A DNA stretch of 64,000 nucleotides from Helianthus annuus (lineage: Eukaryota > Streptophyta > Magnoliopsida > Asterales > Asteraceae): the NCBI RefSeq assembly GCF_002127325.2, contig NC_035435.2, forward strand, positions 125,834,526 to 125,898,525, written 5' to 3'. Below are positions 13,131 to 25,518 of this stretch, piece after piece. Positions within the stretch are counted from its first letter, which is position 1; every line of letters begins with the position of its first letter. The notes under the pieces are model-generated. The model had not been told where the DNA came from, did not search any database, and worked only from the letters and a program-made list of their open reading frames with translations. The translations under genes were made by a program, and so were the position numbers.

Positions 13131-13360
13131 ACGAGTGAAGCCTATAAGAATCAATGCCAAGAGCATTGAGATAAAGAACAATTTGAATGAAAGGTTGTTA
13201 GCTGCGCAGAAGGAAGCTATCTTAGAAGCTAACTACCCTGAGGAAAGGCTAGGAGTAACTGAAGAACAGTTATCCTATGGCAAGGATGGAATCCTAAGGT
13301 TAAATGGACGTATATGGGTTCCAGTTTATGGAGGACTTAGGGATGTCATCCTCCAGCAAG

Positions 13361-14609
13361 CCCATAGTTCTAGATATTCCGTTCATCCTGGAGCTGATAA
13401 GATGTACCAGGATTTAAAGGCAAACTATCGCTGGATAGGCTTGAAGAAGTCTATAGCTGCCTATGTGGCTAGATGCTTGACGTGCGCTCAAGTTAAAGCT
13501 GAACATCAAAAGCCGTCAGGTTTACTGCAACAGCCCGAAATTCCCACCTGGAAATGGGAAATGGTGACGATGGATTTCATCACCAAGTTGCCAAAGACTA
13601 AGAAAGGAAATGATACTATTTGGGTGATAGTAGATAGACTGACTAAGTCAGCACATTTCCTACCCATTAAGGAAACTTACAGTTCTGACATGTTAGCCCA
13701 GTTATATGTTGATAAGATTGTATCTCTGCATGGAGTACCAGTGGCTATTATCTCTGACAGGGATACCAGATATACATCCCATTTTTGGAAAAGTTTCCAA
13801 CAGTCTTTGGGCACACATTTAAATTTTAGTACGGCTTACCATCCTCGGACGGATGGGTAAAGTGAGCGTACCATCCAAAATTTGGAAGACATGCTACGTG
13901 CGTGTGTGATTGATCTAGGTGGTAATTGGGATAAACACCTACCATTGGTCGACTTCTCCTACAACAATAGCTACCATACCAGCATTCAGGCTGCACCTTT
14001 TGAGGCACTATATGGTAGAAAATGCAGAACGCCTATTTTTTGGGCAGAAGTAGGAGAAACTCAATTATCAGGACCTGAAATAGTCTTCGAAATGATGGAC
14101 AAGATTGTCCAGATTCGTGATTGCCTGAAAGCTGCCAGGGATAGGCAGAAAGTTATGCTGATAAAAGGCGAAAACCTCTGAAGTTTGAGGTTGGTGATAA
14201 AGTCCTGCTTAAAGTATCACCCTGGATAGGGGTGATGCGATTTGGTAAGAAAGGTAAGTAAAGCCCGAGATATATAGGACCATTCGAGATCATCGAATGT
14301 GTAGGAACAGTGGCTTATAAGTTAAACTTACCTGAAGAGCTTAGTGGTATTCAAAATGTGTTCCACGTCTGCAATCTAAAGAAATGTCTAGCTGATGAAT
14401 CGCTAGTCATACCACACACAGATGTGCATATAGATGAGAGCTTAAAATTTGTGGAAAAACATGTATCAATTGAGGATCGACAGGTAAAGAAGCTTCGAAG
14501 GAAGTATGTACCTATTGTAAAGGTAAAATGGGATGCCCGTAGAGGTCCCAAATACACGTGGGAGTTAGAATCCACAATGAAAGAAAAGTACCCTCATTTG
14601 TTTCAGTAA
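13361..14609 (+). other. Integrase and chromodomain-like tail of A (broken)
   Basis: The zinc-binding motif is H-X6-H ... C-X2-C (HSSRYSVH and CLTC). The catalytic core has Asp in VTMDFI and Asp in ISDRD, and the Glu codon at 13864 keeps DD35E spacing, but a TAA at 13858 falls two codons before that Glu. The tail matches the GPKYTWE...KYPHLF type found at the Pol end of plant chromoviruses, where a chromodomain biases insertion. A frameshift near 14165-14180 and a TAA at 14259 break it again. Confidence 0.85.
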
Positions 14610-14628
14610 ATCTCGAGGGCGAGATTTC

Positions 14629-14645
14629 TTTTAAGGGGGTGAGGA
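14629..14645 (+). promoter_or_regulatory. Polypurine tract of element A
   Basis: A purine-rich stretch (AAGGGGGTGAGGA) lies immediately before the second LTR start TGTAACACC at 14646. It is the normal plus-strand primer for an LTR element. Confidence 0.75.
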
Positions 14646-17600
14646 TGTAACACCTCGAAAATTCATGTCCAATATTATATCGACACGTGTCATGGATTTT
14701 AAAACGTGTAAAGGATTGAATTAGAGGGACTAAAGTTGACAAACAAGGAAACTGTGTGAACATAAGGGTCCAGAATGTCAACAACAGACAAATATATTTT
14801 AAAATAGCCCTACAAAATGTTTATACCCTTAAACGAATAAATCATGGATTATACGAAGCTAATTGTGAAAGAAAGTGAGGAATTGCAAACTGCAGGGGCT
14901 AAATGTGTCAACATGTTTAAAGTATACCTCTGAGTGATTTTTTAGGAAACCCGAAGCTTTGTAATGGTTAATTATACTCACGAGGATGTGTGATAAAAAT
15001 TTCACAAGGTTTCGATTAAGTATGAGAAAGTTATGACAATATTCATATACGAGGGGTTAAAAGCATCAACATTGAAATTTAAGACTTTTCGGTGAACGTA
15101 TGAAGAACCGGGGACTAAACAAAGTTGGTTTATAACTTGGAGTCCTTAAAAGTCAAGTTTGGGGGTTTAAAGTGCAAGAAATGAGCTTAAAATCAAGTTT
15201 GGAAGGACCAGGGACCATTTGTGCAATATTTGAAACTTGTTGACCGGATCAGACCCTTACACGGGGCGCGTAAGGTGTCTATAGATCCTTACACGGGCCG
15301 CCTAAGGTGCCCAGATGCAGAAAAATTGCACAGCTGCATGTACAGCCTGTTTAACCGACTTATAAAGGTTGTTTTCAATACCTGGAGCTTGTTTGATGGT
15401 TTTAAAAGGTCTAGGGACACTTGTAATCATCCGGAATCAACCCTAGACTTGTTTGGCATGATCAAATTGCATTTAGAAACCTATATAAAGGCCATGAAGT
15501 TGGGTTCTTTATTGCTCATTCACTTGAAAAGTTCACAACTCACTTCTTGGAGGTTCCTGGAGCTCAAGCATCTTTCCTAGTGATCATTAGTTGTGCTTAG
15601 GACTATTGTAAGTATGCTTAACCTCCTTTAATTCAGTTTTGCTTAATTTATTAGCGTTTAGTCAAACCGTCGTAATTAAGGTTTGACTTCGTCATTAATC
15701 TTAATTGCTCCAGTCAAATTTCATTTTGAAAGCACATATGAGTTGGTAATTATGTGGGCATTAAACCCTTAAAAGGTCACCCTCTGATTCCCACTCTAAT
15801 TAGGTCAATTGTCGAGTCAAACTTGATTATAAAAATTCAACAGAAAGCTAATTTTCAAATAAATGCATAATTAGCTATGTAGAAGCTATGCAACCTGTTT
15901 TAACATTAATATAACTTGGTAATTAATGTAAGAACATGTCTAAACATGTTCAACTCGACAATTTTTTGTTTAAGCTTGGTTCGGGACCGAAGGTCGCATA
16001 GTTTGACTTATGCTTTGACTTTCAGTTCTGACCCGTTTGAGCATGATCTAGGAATGCCTTAGAGCATTATTAGGACAAAGTTACCTATAAGTATAACCCT
16101 CTGAGATTATACAACTTGGTTCATTAGTTATCCGATTCATATGCATGATTCCGTTAAATGCTTAAATGTTGACTATTATGCCCTTATCATCTTAAAATGT
16201 GATTTTGATAAAGTGAAAGAATAGAAACCTTCACTACTAATTTATAGACTTGTCCTTAAATTTGACATCAGTTTGAGGTCTAGATTAGGAGTTATGCTCA
16301 TTAGCGTAATTAAGAAGCTTTTTAGTAAATAAACCGAATAATTAGCATATAGCCTATCTAAACCTAATTTTTGATACCAAACTTATTACCCACTGATGTA
16401 ATATAATATCTTGGGATTTTTGAAGATTTTTTTTTACGCTGAGCATAACTTAGGATTCTAAGCTTGATTCGGTAATTGCCGATTTTGCCCTTTTGGGCTA
16501 TAAAATGAGTTTTACAAATCCTTTTGACCCCAAACCTTTTTCTACTGATCTAATATGATAAATAAAATATTTTGAGCCTTCTGGAATAATATAATTATTA
16601 GCTTTCCTTTGAAAACCCTGAAATGGCTCCAAATCGCCTTTTTAAGCGTTTTAACGCATAGTATGTATTAAAACCATTTTATAAATATAAGGTTTGATGC
16701 CTACTGATATTTTTAGTAAATATTTACATTCTAACAGTAAGCAAAGGTCTTAAGCTCAGATTTCCAATTTTGACCTTTTAGGCTTATGTGAAATTACCAA
16801 AATGCCCTTAAGATGCATAGTTTGGTTTTAAGTGATAAATTTCACATATAAGTTATACCCTACTGATATAACTTAGTAAATTGAGTATTTCTACTAATTA
16901 CATCAGACCCGAAACTCAGAAACGTATTTAAACCCTTTTATAACCTTTTAAATGACCAAAATGCCCTTACGAGGCATAATTTGAGTTTAAATTCATTTTG
17001 GGCATAATAGAAGATATCTTTCTGATGTCACAACATATTTAAGGCATATTAACTTGTGGAACATGTTCATGACTCTCATGGTTACCCGTTATGCATGTTT
17101 CGCGTTCGGATCGGTCTATGTAACTAGTTTGCATATAATAACCGAAACGGGTCAAACCATATCGTTTTTGTCTCAAAATCCAGAATGTGATTAAGTTACC
17201 CATATTAAACAAGCATGCAAGCTTGTCGGGTCAAAACCACATTCTAAACCGGTCTTCGCTTTATCATGCGTTGAACCATGTCTTCCTTTTGAAAACTAAC
17301 CGGTCTAAGTCTAAGCTTAATTAAAGACCCGTTAGGATTCTAATAGGTTATTAAAAACCTTCGTTCCAGATTAGGAGCCCAGTAAAAGCTACGTGCACTT
17401 GCTGTATTTGATTTATACTTTGCTCAGGTAAATACCCTTAACTTATTTTCCCTATACGGGCTTGGGATACGGTACTATAAAAGTACCGCTTGGTCGGGTG
17501 TGTGTAGTCATTTAAATCGAACTGTGATTAATGTATTTGCATGACCCGTTGGATATGTATTATTTGGTGTATGGCCCTTGGGGGTTAAATGACCATGTCC

Positions 17601-18233
17601 TGGATATCCTTGGCATCATTCAAAGAAATGGTCACGACCTAAGCACGTGGTGTAGGTGTACACCTGACAGTTGCATTATGTAAAAACTGGTATCCCAATG
17701 TAAGGAATCGACCTTGTGGGCATTATACCTGTGGCGTGTCAGTTAACTTAAGTCCGGTCCTACAAACCGGCCCTAATGGACGACAAATGAGTAAAACTGT
17801 ATACAAGATTATTTTGAATAATTGTCCCAAGTTATAAAAGATATTTTTGCCGAAGTGCATTTAAATCAATTTTCAAACTCTTTTCAAAATGAGTCAGTTA
17901 AGTTGTATTTACCAGTGTAAACTGACGTATTTTCCAAAAAGGCTAAGTGCAGGTACTAGACGAAATAGGCTGGCTACTCCAGGCATCATTACTCAAGTCT
18001 CGCAAGCTTTAGATGTCAAAGTCTGTTGAAGAGTTTTCCTTTTTATTTGATCCGCCTGTGGATCTGTTTCGACTGTTTTGTGATACTTAAACATTACAAT
18101 TTATTCAGTTGAAATAAATCTATATCTTTTGCTTCCGCGATGCATTTACATGTTGTGTGTTGTTTGACTATGATGATATCAATTACGTCACGATACTCCC
18201 CACCGGTGACACGTGGAAAATAGGGGTGTAACA
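14646..18233 (+). repeat. Shared middle LTR of element A tandem
   Basis: It is 3588 bp, beginning TGTAACACCTCG and ending GGGGTGTAACA. It matches 5441-9042 with scattered substitutions and a few small indels. It has a TATATAAAG at 15482-15490. The GC hairpin at 15268-15294 has decayed on the right arm (CTTACAC instead of CTTACGC). It is followed by a PBS and a leader, so it also starts the second, truncated unit. Confidence 0.85.
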
Positions 18234-18236
18234 GGT

Positions 18237-18249
18237 TGGTATCAGAGCC
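18237..18249 (+). promoter_or_regulatory. Second primer-binding site, tRNA-Met type
   Basis: TGGTATCAGAGCC lies three bases after the middle LTR, identical in spacing to the first PBS. It proves that a second internal region starts here rather than flanking DNA. Confidence 0.9.
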
Positions 18250-19223
18250 AACACTGAGTGAATTAAACACTAGCCTTCTGTGTTTAATCTCAGTTACACG
18301 ATAGCACATTCTCGAGTCTAGACAAGAACTTAGGACTAATCCTAATTCGTTTTGTTTATGATTTGTTTCCTTTCTTATTTTTTTCTGATTGGCCCTTGCA
18401 TGGGTAAATCATTTCAGTTAGAAGTCCCATTTAGGGCAACCGTGTACTTGTTTAAATTTAATGGAATTACCTGATTTAAAAAAATTCCTATTATAAGATC
18501 TACCATTGTGATAAAATGGCAAAATCTAAAAAGGACAAGACCTAGCTCAAGTGTCGTTCTAAGACAGGGCCAAGATGGTAGTTCCTCAGTTAGATTCAGA
18601 TCCTTGTTAACATCTCGATCTAGGATTGCTCTGCGTTTAATATTAAAGGAATCTTAAAGGTAAAACTTAGCCTAAATATCATTGCAGACATGGCCAAGAT
18701 GGTAAAACCTAGCCAAAATGTCATTTGCAGACATGGCCAAGATAGTACAACCTATTCAAAAGATTCAAAACCGTGTTAACATCAGAAAGCATGAATTAAT
18801 ATGCTTGACAAAGTGTGATTCGATAAAATCACATAAGTCATTATTAAAATGGGTTATTCTAAATTCCCTTATTTATATAATCATCCCTTAAGGATGAGGT
18901 GCCCACGGGCTATAATAAATGTCCTCTGGGACTAAAGACAGTGGTAGCTTATGACTCCCTGTCAAGAAAAGGTAATGTACTGTGGTTCAAACCTAAAATA
19001 CCTGGATATTGTAAAATCCTGGTTTATAATTAAATTAAACTTGTCTACGTGACTAGCCTTTTGTGCTATTATTTATAATTTAGGGTTATAGTGAAAATCC
19101 TGAATAATTTACTAAAATGGGTATTAAAAACCCTGTTTAATAAATCGTCTAAAACAATAGAAACTGTATAAGCTTCCATATAAACCTTGCCATTGTTTTC
19201 TTTTATGTAGCAATTAAAGCTAC
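18250..19223 (+). other. Leader of the second, truncated unit of A
   Basis: This is the same leader as 9059-10032, with point changes and small indels. The GACATGGCCAAGATGG repeats are retained. No coding sequence is apparent. Confidence 0.6.
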
Positions 19224-20602
19224 ATGGCCAGGTCGGAGGAAGTGAACAGTCATCCCCTGGAAAACCACGATGATGATAGGGTTAATATAACTAGAGGGGA
19301 GCTCCGTACACTGATTGATACAGCTGTACCTAAAGCTGTAGAGGAGAGCAATTCAAGGAGTTTAGTGGAACTCATAGTAGAACCTCTTCAGTACCCCACT
19401 CTAAGTCTATTCCTAAGACTCATTCGGAAGCTCATAGCAAGCCACCCTCTAAGAAAGATGGACCTAAGAAAGAGGATGTCGAACATTCCTCAAACTAATA
19501 CAGTGTTCCACGCGAGAAAATAGTGTTCGATGATGAGCCACGTATCAAGTCTTGTACTTATAAGTACTTTGTTTCCTGCAAACCCCGGGATTTCACTGGG
19601 GAGAAAGGAGCAATTGATTGTATGACCTGGTTAGATGAAATGGACATTGTTGTTGATATCAGCGGTTGTGCTGAAAGGGATATAGTGAAGTATGTATCCC
19701 AATCATTCAAGGGAGAGGCACTGGCATGGTGGAAGTCTCTCAATCAAGCTGCTGGGAAGATCCCACTCTACAATATGTCATGGGAGCAGTTTGTGGTTCT
19801 CATTAAGGAGAATTATTGTCCACTGCGTGAAGTGGAAAGGATTGAGTTAGATTTCTTATCATTGGTCATGAGAAACCTAGATTGCCAAGCTTACCTTACA
19901 AGCTTCAACACCATGTCCAGATTGGTTCCTTACCTTGTGACATCAGAGCGGCAGAGCCCAAAAGGATTGCTCGCTTCATTGGGGGTTTAGCCCCAGAAAT
20001 CAAAGCCAGTGTTAAGGCTTCAAGACCTGCTACTTTTAGATCAGTAGCTGATCTATCTTTATCCCTCACTTTAGATGCGGTCAGGCTAAGATCGATCAAG
20101 AACTCTAAAGAGAGTAAGAGGAAGCGTGAGGAGGATAACTCACAAGGGTCAGAGAAAAAGTATAAGGGAAACACTGATTCCAGGAAGTTTGGGTCCGGAA
20201 AGAATAGTCAGCGTTCAGAGGAGAAGCCAAAGTGCACAACTTGTCAAAAACGTCACTTTGGAAAATGCAGGCTTGAGACCAAGTCTCAATCAGGACCACC
20301 TGCATTTGGGTTAGGCAAGTCTAAAGAGCACAAGACCATTGACTGCAAGAAGATTAAAGATGCTACCTGCTACGGCTGCAACGAGAAAGGGCACATTAAG
20401 ACTAACTGCCCTAAATACACCAAGAAGCCTGAGGAAGCCAAGAAGACCAATGCTAGGGTCTTCCAAATGAACGTACAAGAGGCAATTCAGGACGACGACG
20501 TGATCACAGGTACTTTCCTCGTAAATGATGTATATGCTAGAGTACTGTTTGATTCTGGTGCTGATAAGTCGTTCATAGATAACAAGTTTTGTAAGTTGCT
20601 CT
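19224..20602 (+). pseudogene. gag: Second gag copy of A, truncated in protease
   Basis: It begins with the same N-terminus as the first gag (MARSEE versus MARSED). Lesions differ from the first copy: a 2-base insertion near 19348, a TAA at 19496-19498 where the first copy has Gln, and an 8-base insertion near 19945 that shifts the frame. The position that is a stop in the first copy (10669) is a sense Leu codon here. The zinc knuckle is intact. The protease motif LFDSGAD is present and the copy then ends at KFCKLL (about 20602), where it meets a short inverted fragment. No RT, RNase H or integrase follows. Confidence 0.85.
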
Positions 20603-20624
20603 TTAGACTTGCCCAACCCACATG
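20597..20624 (-). repeat. Inverted 28-bp gag patch at truncation junction
   Basis: The reverse complement of these 28 bases matches the first gag at about 11102-11129. It retains ATGTGGG and TTGGGC, where the second copy at about 20303-20330 reads ATTTGGG and TTAGGC. The join uses the shared TGCT of the direct copy. This is an inverted template-switch or repair signature. Confidence 0.8.
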
Positions 20625-21234
20625 ATGGACGCCTAATTGATGGACAATTGCAGCACCAAGTTCGGACATTGTTGTTGCGATGAAGAGGCACCATGAAGAA
20701 AATGGGAGACATGGGAGGAAACAAGGGAAATGAAAACAGAATTACAATGCATAAAATTGCGATCATTTGTTTGTTACCTAAGGCAAACAAATGAGATGGT
20801 GAATAATCAAAGTAAATGGGTCAATATAATGTATCGCGAAGACATGGTCGCCTATAAGTGGACACTCACCCCAAGAGTTCCCAGGTAAGAGGACTGGTCC
20901 GATACTGCGGATTTGTATGAACACTCTAGCCTTAGACAGAAGACCCAGGGTACAGGCACCCACCCTTCCAGTTTGCACGTGTTCACATTATTTAGACCAA
21001 ACTTTGATGGGATTTTGAAAACTTAAAGGGTTCAAAACCTTATAATAAATCATCCTAGAACAAATGATTAGTTTTCAAGATGGAAACGAAATTTTTGTTC
21101 TTATTGTGGTTGTTACCTAAGAATAAGTGACGGTATTGTTTTAAAACTAAACACAAGATAACTTGTGTTAGGGTCCTAGGAAGGTTATAGTCTAGGTCAA
21201 AGAATTACTAATAACCTAATTCCCTATAACCATT
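20625..21234 (-). other. Leader remnant of G2
   Basis: This is about 610 bp between the inverted patch and the G2 primer-binding site, read right to left. By position it is the untranslated leader of G2. No gag sequence of G2 remains. Open frames here are short and unconvincing; one on the minus strand is extended artificially by running into the inverted gag patch. Confidence 0.5.
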
Positions 21235-21247
21235 GGCTCTGATACCA
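21235..21247 (-). promoter_or_regulatory. Primer-binding site of G2, tRNA-Met type
   Basis: The plus strand reads GGCTCTGATACCA, the complement of TGGTATCAGAGCC. It lies seven bases inside the 5' LTR end (TGTCACACCCC from 21255), a longer gap than in element A. It fixes the minus orientation of G2. Confidence 0.85.
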
Positions 21248-21254
21248 ACTTTTA

Positions 21255-24200
21255 TGTCACACCCCAACCACGTAAAACAACAAAACATGGCGGAAACGTG
21301 GGAGTGTTGTAACAGAATCGTTGTTTCACAACCATGGATTAAATAGTTTCGTTTTATTGAATAAATGAACTCATTGTTTTAATACAATCAAATTAGTACA
21401 ACTATTATCTTTCAAGTTTTAAAGTCGCTAAGGCACGAGTCCATCCAAAGTGTAGCATATTTCATCAGTCATCACAAATCAGCACCTGAAACATGTGTAA
21501 AAATATGTACGTCAGCATAAAAATGCCTGTGAGATACATAGGTTTTATTTTATTTTGGATTCATGACTTATGAGTTTAAAGAAAAATGTTTAAGAAAAGT
21601 AGTCATGATCCTTGTAAAAGGTTTTCTTTTTTAAATCATTTATAAGAAATCAGATGATATGAAATAATAATACATAGGAAATTAAATAAGTAAGTAGAAT
21701 AAGTTTGTATAAAAATATATTGTTTGAAAAACAATATTTTGATAAAAAGGTTTATAGTATATATAAAAATATACTTTGATTTAAGAAAGTCGAATAAATA
21801 ATATATTAGAATATATTTCAGTTCCAAAACCGTTAACCCAAGTGTACTAAATAACGCCACCGTATGTAATGCGATGAGAACACTTATATATAAGAAGTAC
21901 CAGCGGCGTATCTACCATGTTTTCATCACATTACACTCGTCCCGTTATCTAAACGCTAACCAAATCCCAATTGTTAAACAAATAGTATATTAAATATACT
22001 TTAGTTGTTAAAAATAATAATTTTCAGTAGTTTATTAAAAGTATACTTTGGATTTATAAATAACATATTAAACTATGTTTTGATTTGAAAATAACATATT
22101 AAATCTATGCTTTGGATCATGAAAATAACATATCAAACTATGTTTTAATGATTAACAAAGTATATGTTGGTTTTTGTACAATATCCCATATGAGAGCATA
22201 TCAAACTATACTTTTGGGAGTATAACTTAATATACAAAAATAATGTGATTTAAGAATTCATTCAGACCTAGTGCATCAAAATACACCTTTGAGACTATAG
22301 AAATACCACAAAGGCAATCCCTATTTGGATGGAGCAACAAATTGGTTTCAGACATTCCATGACAACAGGAATGGGGTGTCAAATTCTATAGCGCTATATC
22401 ATACTACCAACAGGTCTGGTGAACAAAAATAAGTACTATTCCAACAAGTAATTTTATAATCTTTGAAAAATCAGTGTTTAGACCATAAATAATCATTCAG
22501 TTTGTCAAAAGATAAGTTCTAACATGTATAATCAATTATACTTTGAAATCATGAAAATAACAGATAGGTACACATGCTTCACCCCAAAACATTTGAAAAC
22601 AGTAAAAGAGGGGACTATGTACTCACTTGAGAGTGCTTAGAAGTCTTGAACAACTACCAAGCAAGCTAGAGGGAGCACAGAATCAAACGGCACCTAATAT
22701 TGATAACTACATAAATAAACCGGACCTAAATCGGGAGATCAGATAGTATGAGGTCTCGTGAACCAAATGAGCATGGGAACCCATATGATATGGTCTAACA
22801 AGGCCTACATACTAAAATGAAACCTATCCTAAGTGCTTTCGACCCATTATGATCCATTAAGGTAGCTTACGCTACTTTAACGCGTCGCGCGCGCAATGCG
22901 CGTTTGAGACGTCTAACTAGCCCTATGACAAGTATTATATGCCAAAACATGTTTAAATATGTTACATAATCAGTTATGTGACAAAAATTTAGGTTACATA
23001 TGCTTAATTACCAATTATGTATGAAAAGGGCATTTTGGTAATTTACCTAAGGCATATAAACTACTTATCATACAACTACTTAAACTAGGTGACCATAAGG
23101 TATAACCTCAGAAGGTTATTTCCTATGCAACTATGGTCACTAAACATGTTTGGTCGGATCCTAATGATCTACCAAATGGGTCGTGTTCGAAAGTCTAAGC
23201 GGGTGTTTAGTCCGCTTGACTTACGACTCTACACAAGCACTAAACTAAAAGTGACGAGCTAAACATGTCGAAACATGTTTAACAAAGTTAGAAAACAGGT
23301 TTGGTATCAAAACAAATGGTTTTGATACCTATAAGTAGCTTGGTTACAAAATACGCGAGAATACGCATTTTGACCGAAGCTACGACTCGTCACTGAGCCT
23401 AGATAACGTGGTAATCAGTAGGTATAGTCACTAGGGACTATGACCATCGTGATTACGCTCACGTTATGAAGTTCAAACGAACTTCGCGTTAACCATAAAC
23501 TGGTCAAAGCAGAAAGTCAAACGCATTTTGACTTTAACGACAAAAACAAATGAAAAGAACGAAAGAATACTTACAGAAGGTCCCCGCAAGATTTGACCCG
23601 ATTCACTCTCAGGCAGGAAGCATATACTTCCACTTAGAGAGCTTGAATCAGATTCAAATGTGAGGAATGAATGAAATGGTGGGGGGTATTTATAGGAAAT
23701 CTAGAACCGTTAGGATCGTTTATCGGGAAACGAGCTTCGATCCTAGCCCTCCATGTGTGCCCCTTGTTTTGTAATACCATTAGAGCCCCTAGAATGAGCC
23801 CATGGTGTCCAAAATACCATTTGCAAGAGGTAAAACCAGGTGCAATAGCTGTTAACAGGCTATAAAATGATTTTTGCATATCTGACATGCTCTCGCAGGC
23901 CGCGTAAGATTCTATGGGGGCTTACGCGGGCCGCCTGAGGTCCCTGATCTGTACATAAGTTTCGGAAATTACAGTTTTGGTCCCTGCATGCTTTTAAGGC
24001 CATTTTTGATGCGTTTAAGGCCTGTTAAGCTATTTTCAAGCTCTACAATGATGCCTAAGTATAGGGGACATGAAACATGCTCAAAAATATCTCGGATGTC
24101 GGTTCGTTTGGTCGTACGATCGCGTTATTCGCTTAATTACGACGGCAGTAGTAACGAACGCAAAAACGATCCAAATTAAGCGACGAATGAAATTTTTATC

Positions 24201-24782
24201 ATTACAATCACTAAAACATAATATTTTAATGATAACATAAATTTTTGGATGTCCGGATATATTCAGAACGTAAGATATGCGCGAAAATGCAAACTTATGC
24301 ACTTTTTGACGCTTTTAGTCCCTGAATGACCAAAAGTTTATTTTTTTGCACACCAAACACCTCAAAGCCTATTTCTAAGCTATGTAATGGATATTTAGGG
24401 CATATTTAACTTATGATCAAGTTCCGAAAGGTTCGTTACTATACAAATCGGTATAGTTTCGCAGTTTGACACAATTAGTCCTTACGATCGAACAAACTTG
24501 ATTTCAACATACCAAACCCTCCAAAACTTGTTTCTAAGTTATGTAAAGGTTATTTAAGGTATGTTAAGCCTATTTCACTATTCCGGAATGTTTGTTGCAT
24601 TAAAGTGGTTATATCTACGCATCAGAGCGCGTATAACCCTCCAGAAAGCGATTTAAAGCTTGAAATCGAATAAGAGTTGATATGTGCAAACGATACACAT
24701 ATTTTTACAAATCCCAAGTATGAAATACAATATTTCATTGATTTGGTGTTTGTTTGATGATTGAAGTGACACAGGTGTCACA
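21255..24782 (-). repeat. Intact 5' LTR of G2
   Basis: It is 3528 bp and ends TGTCACACCCC (left) and GGTGTCACA (right). It carries a minus-strand TATAAATA at 23694-23687, the GCGTAAG hairpin at 23898-23932 about 200 bp upstream, and the perfect hairpin GGTATCAAAAC/GTTTTGATACC at 23303-23329. The left third (21600-22260) is very AT-rich, with repeated ATAACATATTAAA/CTATGTTTTGAT blocks. The LTR abuts the G1 integrase fragment at 24783. Confidence 0.85.
23687..23694 (-). promoter_or_regulatory. Putative TATA box of G2 5' LTR
   Basis: The minus-strand TATAAATA is shared with the partial LTR copy (3062-3055). It is followed downstream by a C-rich stretch and a TTCATTCATTCCTCA-like leader similar to that of G1. 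Confidence 0.55.
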
Positions 24783-25501
24783 TGATTGATTTTGGTGGTA
24801 GTTGGTATTCGCATCTACCATTGATCGAATTCTCCTACAACAATAGTTATCACTCTAGCAACAACATGGCTCCTTTCGAAGCTTTATACGGTTGAAAATG
24901 TCGTTCACCGGTCTGCTGGAATGAGATAGGTGAAGCTCAGCTTACAGGACCTGAACTCATTCTAGAGACTACAGATAAGGTCAAGAAGATTCATGATAAC
25001 CTTTAGACAGCTAGAAGCCGTCAAAAGTGTTACGCGGATCGAGGACGCAAGCCCTTAGAATTTCAAGTCGGAGATCACGTCCTACTCAAGGTATCTCCTT
25101 GGAAAGGTGTGATTAGATTTGGAAAGAAAGGAAAACTTGCACCACGTTATGTTGGACCATTCAAGATCGTTGAAAGAGTCGGAAAAGTAGCCTACAGACT
25201 TGAGCTACCTCCTGAACTTGGAAATGTTCATCCAACATTCCACGTGTCCAATCTCATAAAGTGTTTAGCTGATGAGAATCTCCACATACCACTTGATGAA
25301 ATATGTGTTGATAACACAATGCACTTTGTCGAAAAACCTGTGGAAATAATGGACCGTACATTCAAACAGTTGAAGAACAAACGGATTCGGTTGGTCAAAG
25401 TTTGTTGGGAATCTAAACATGGCCCAGAGTTTACTTGGGAACGTGAAGATCAGATGAAAGCGAAATATCTGCATCTATTCTCACAAGTTTCTTCTAAATA
25501 A
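24783..25501 (+). pseudogene. pol: Integrase C-terminal fragment of G1 Pol
   Basis: The frame begins mid-integrase with a VIDFGGSW-like block, corresponding to about 13905 in element A. It continues through FSYNNSYH and FEALYG, an in-frame TGA at about 24895 and a TAG at about 25004, then is open from 25109 to 25501. The open part has [13 protein letters not shown], the [13 protein letters not shown] block and the chromodomain-like [16 protein letters not shown]. It ends 34 bases before the LTR, as expected of the Pol terminus. The DDE residues, RT and RNase H are missing because G2 interrupts the element at 24782. Confidence 0.85.
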
Positions 25502-25518
25502 ATTTCAGGACGAAATTT

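Larger units (their letters stand above)
10033..14609 (+). pseudogene. gag-pol: Gag-Pol polyprotein of element A (inactive)
   Basis: This is a single-frame chromovirus Gag-Pol. Order: Gag domain (about 10366-10900, with the AWWKSL motif), zinc knuckle (CYGCNEKGHIKTNC from 11167), aspartic protease (LFDSGAD, Asp codon 11350), reverse transcriptase (FIDD at 12349-12360), RNase H (YCDAS, DLEL and YSDHK), integrase (HHCC then DDE) and a chromodomain-like tail ending with KYPHLF. The frame is constant from 10033 to about 14165. It is interrupted by stops at 10669, 11470, 12001 and 13858, then a frameshift near 14165-14180 and a further stop at 14259, before reopening to 14609. Copy B shows a sense codon where 10669 is a stop. 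At 12001 and 13858 the family normally has Arg and Gln, so CGA-to-TGA and CAA-to-TAA transitions are likely. It cannot encode active enzymes as it stands. Confidence 0.9.
5441..20603 (+). mobile_element. Chromovirus-like gypsy element A: LTR-int-LTR-partial int
   Basis: Element A has two near-identical LTRs (5441-9042 and 14646-18233). Each is followed by the same PBS and leader, so the second LTR serves both as the 3' LTR of the first unit and the 5' LTR of a second, truncated unit. The first internal region carries a full-length decayed gag-pol. The second stops in the protease region at about 20603, at an inverted patch. Long LTRs (about 3.6 kb), the tRNA-Met PBS, a single-frame Gag-Pol and a chromodomain-like Pol tail fit the Tekay/Del type of plant chromovirus; that lineage call is inferred. 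The third LTR expected of a complete tandem is absent and no target duplication can be demonstrated. Confidence 0.75.
2198..24782 (-). mobile_element. Chromovirus-like gypsy element G2, interrupted and deleted
   Basis: This minus-strand Ty3/gypsy element reads right to left. It has an intact 5' LTR (21255-24782), a tRNA-Met PBS (21235-21247), about 610 bp of leader (20625-21234), then a large interruption by element A. Beyond that come a remnant of 3' internal sequence (4151-5440) and a partial 3' LTR (2198-4150) cut on the left by the 83-2197 unit. The two LTR copies align closely from 2198/22787 to their ends. Almost all of its gag-pol is missing. Its outer right end (GGTGTCACA at 24774-24782) abuts the integrase fragment of G1 directly, so G2 appears inserted in G1. 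The left junction that would confirm a target duplication lies outside the window. Confidence 0.7.
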
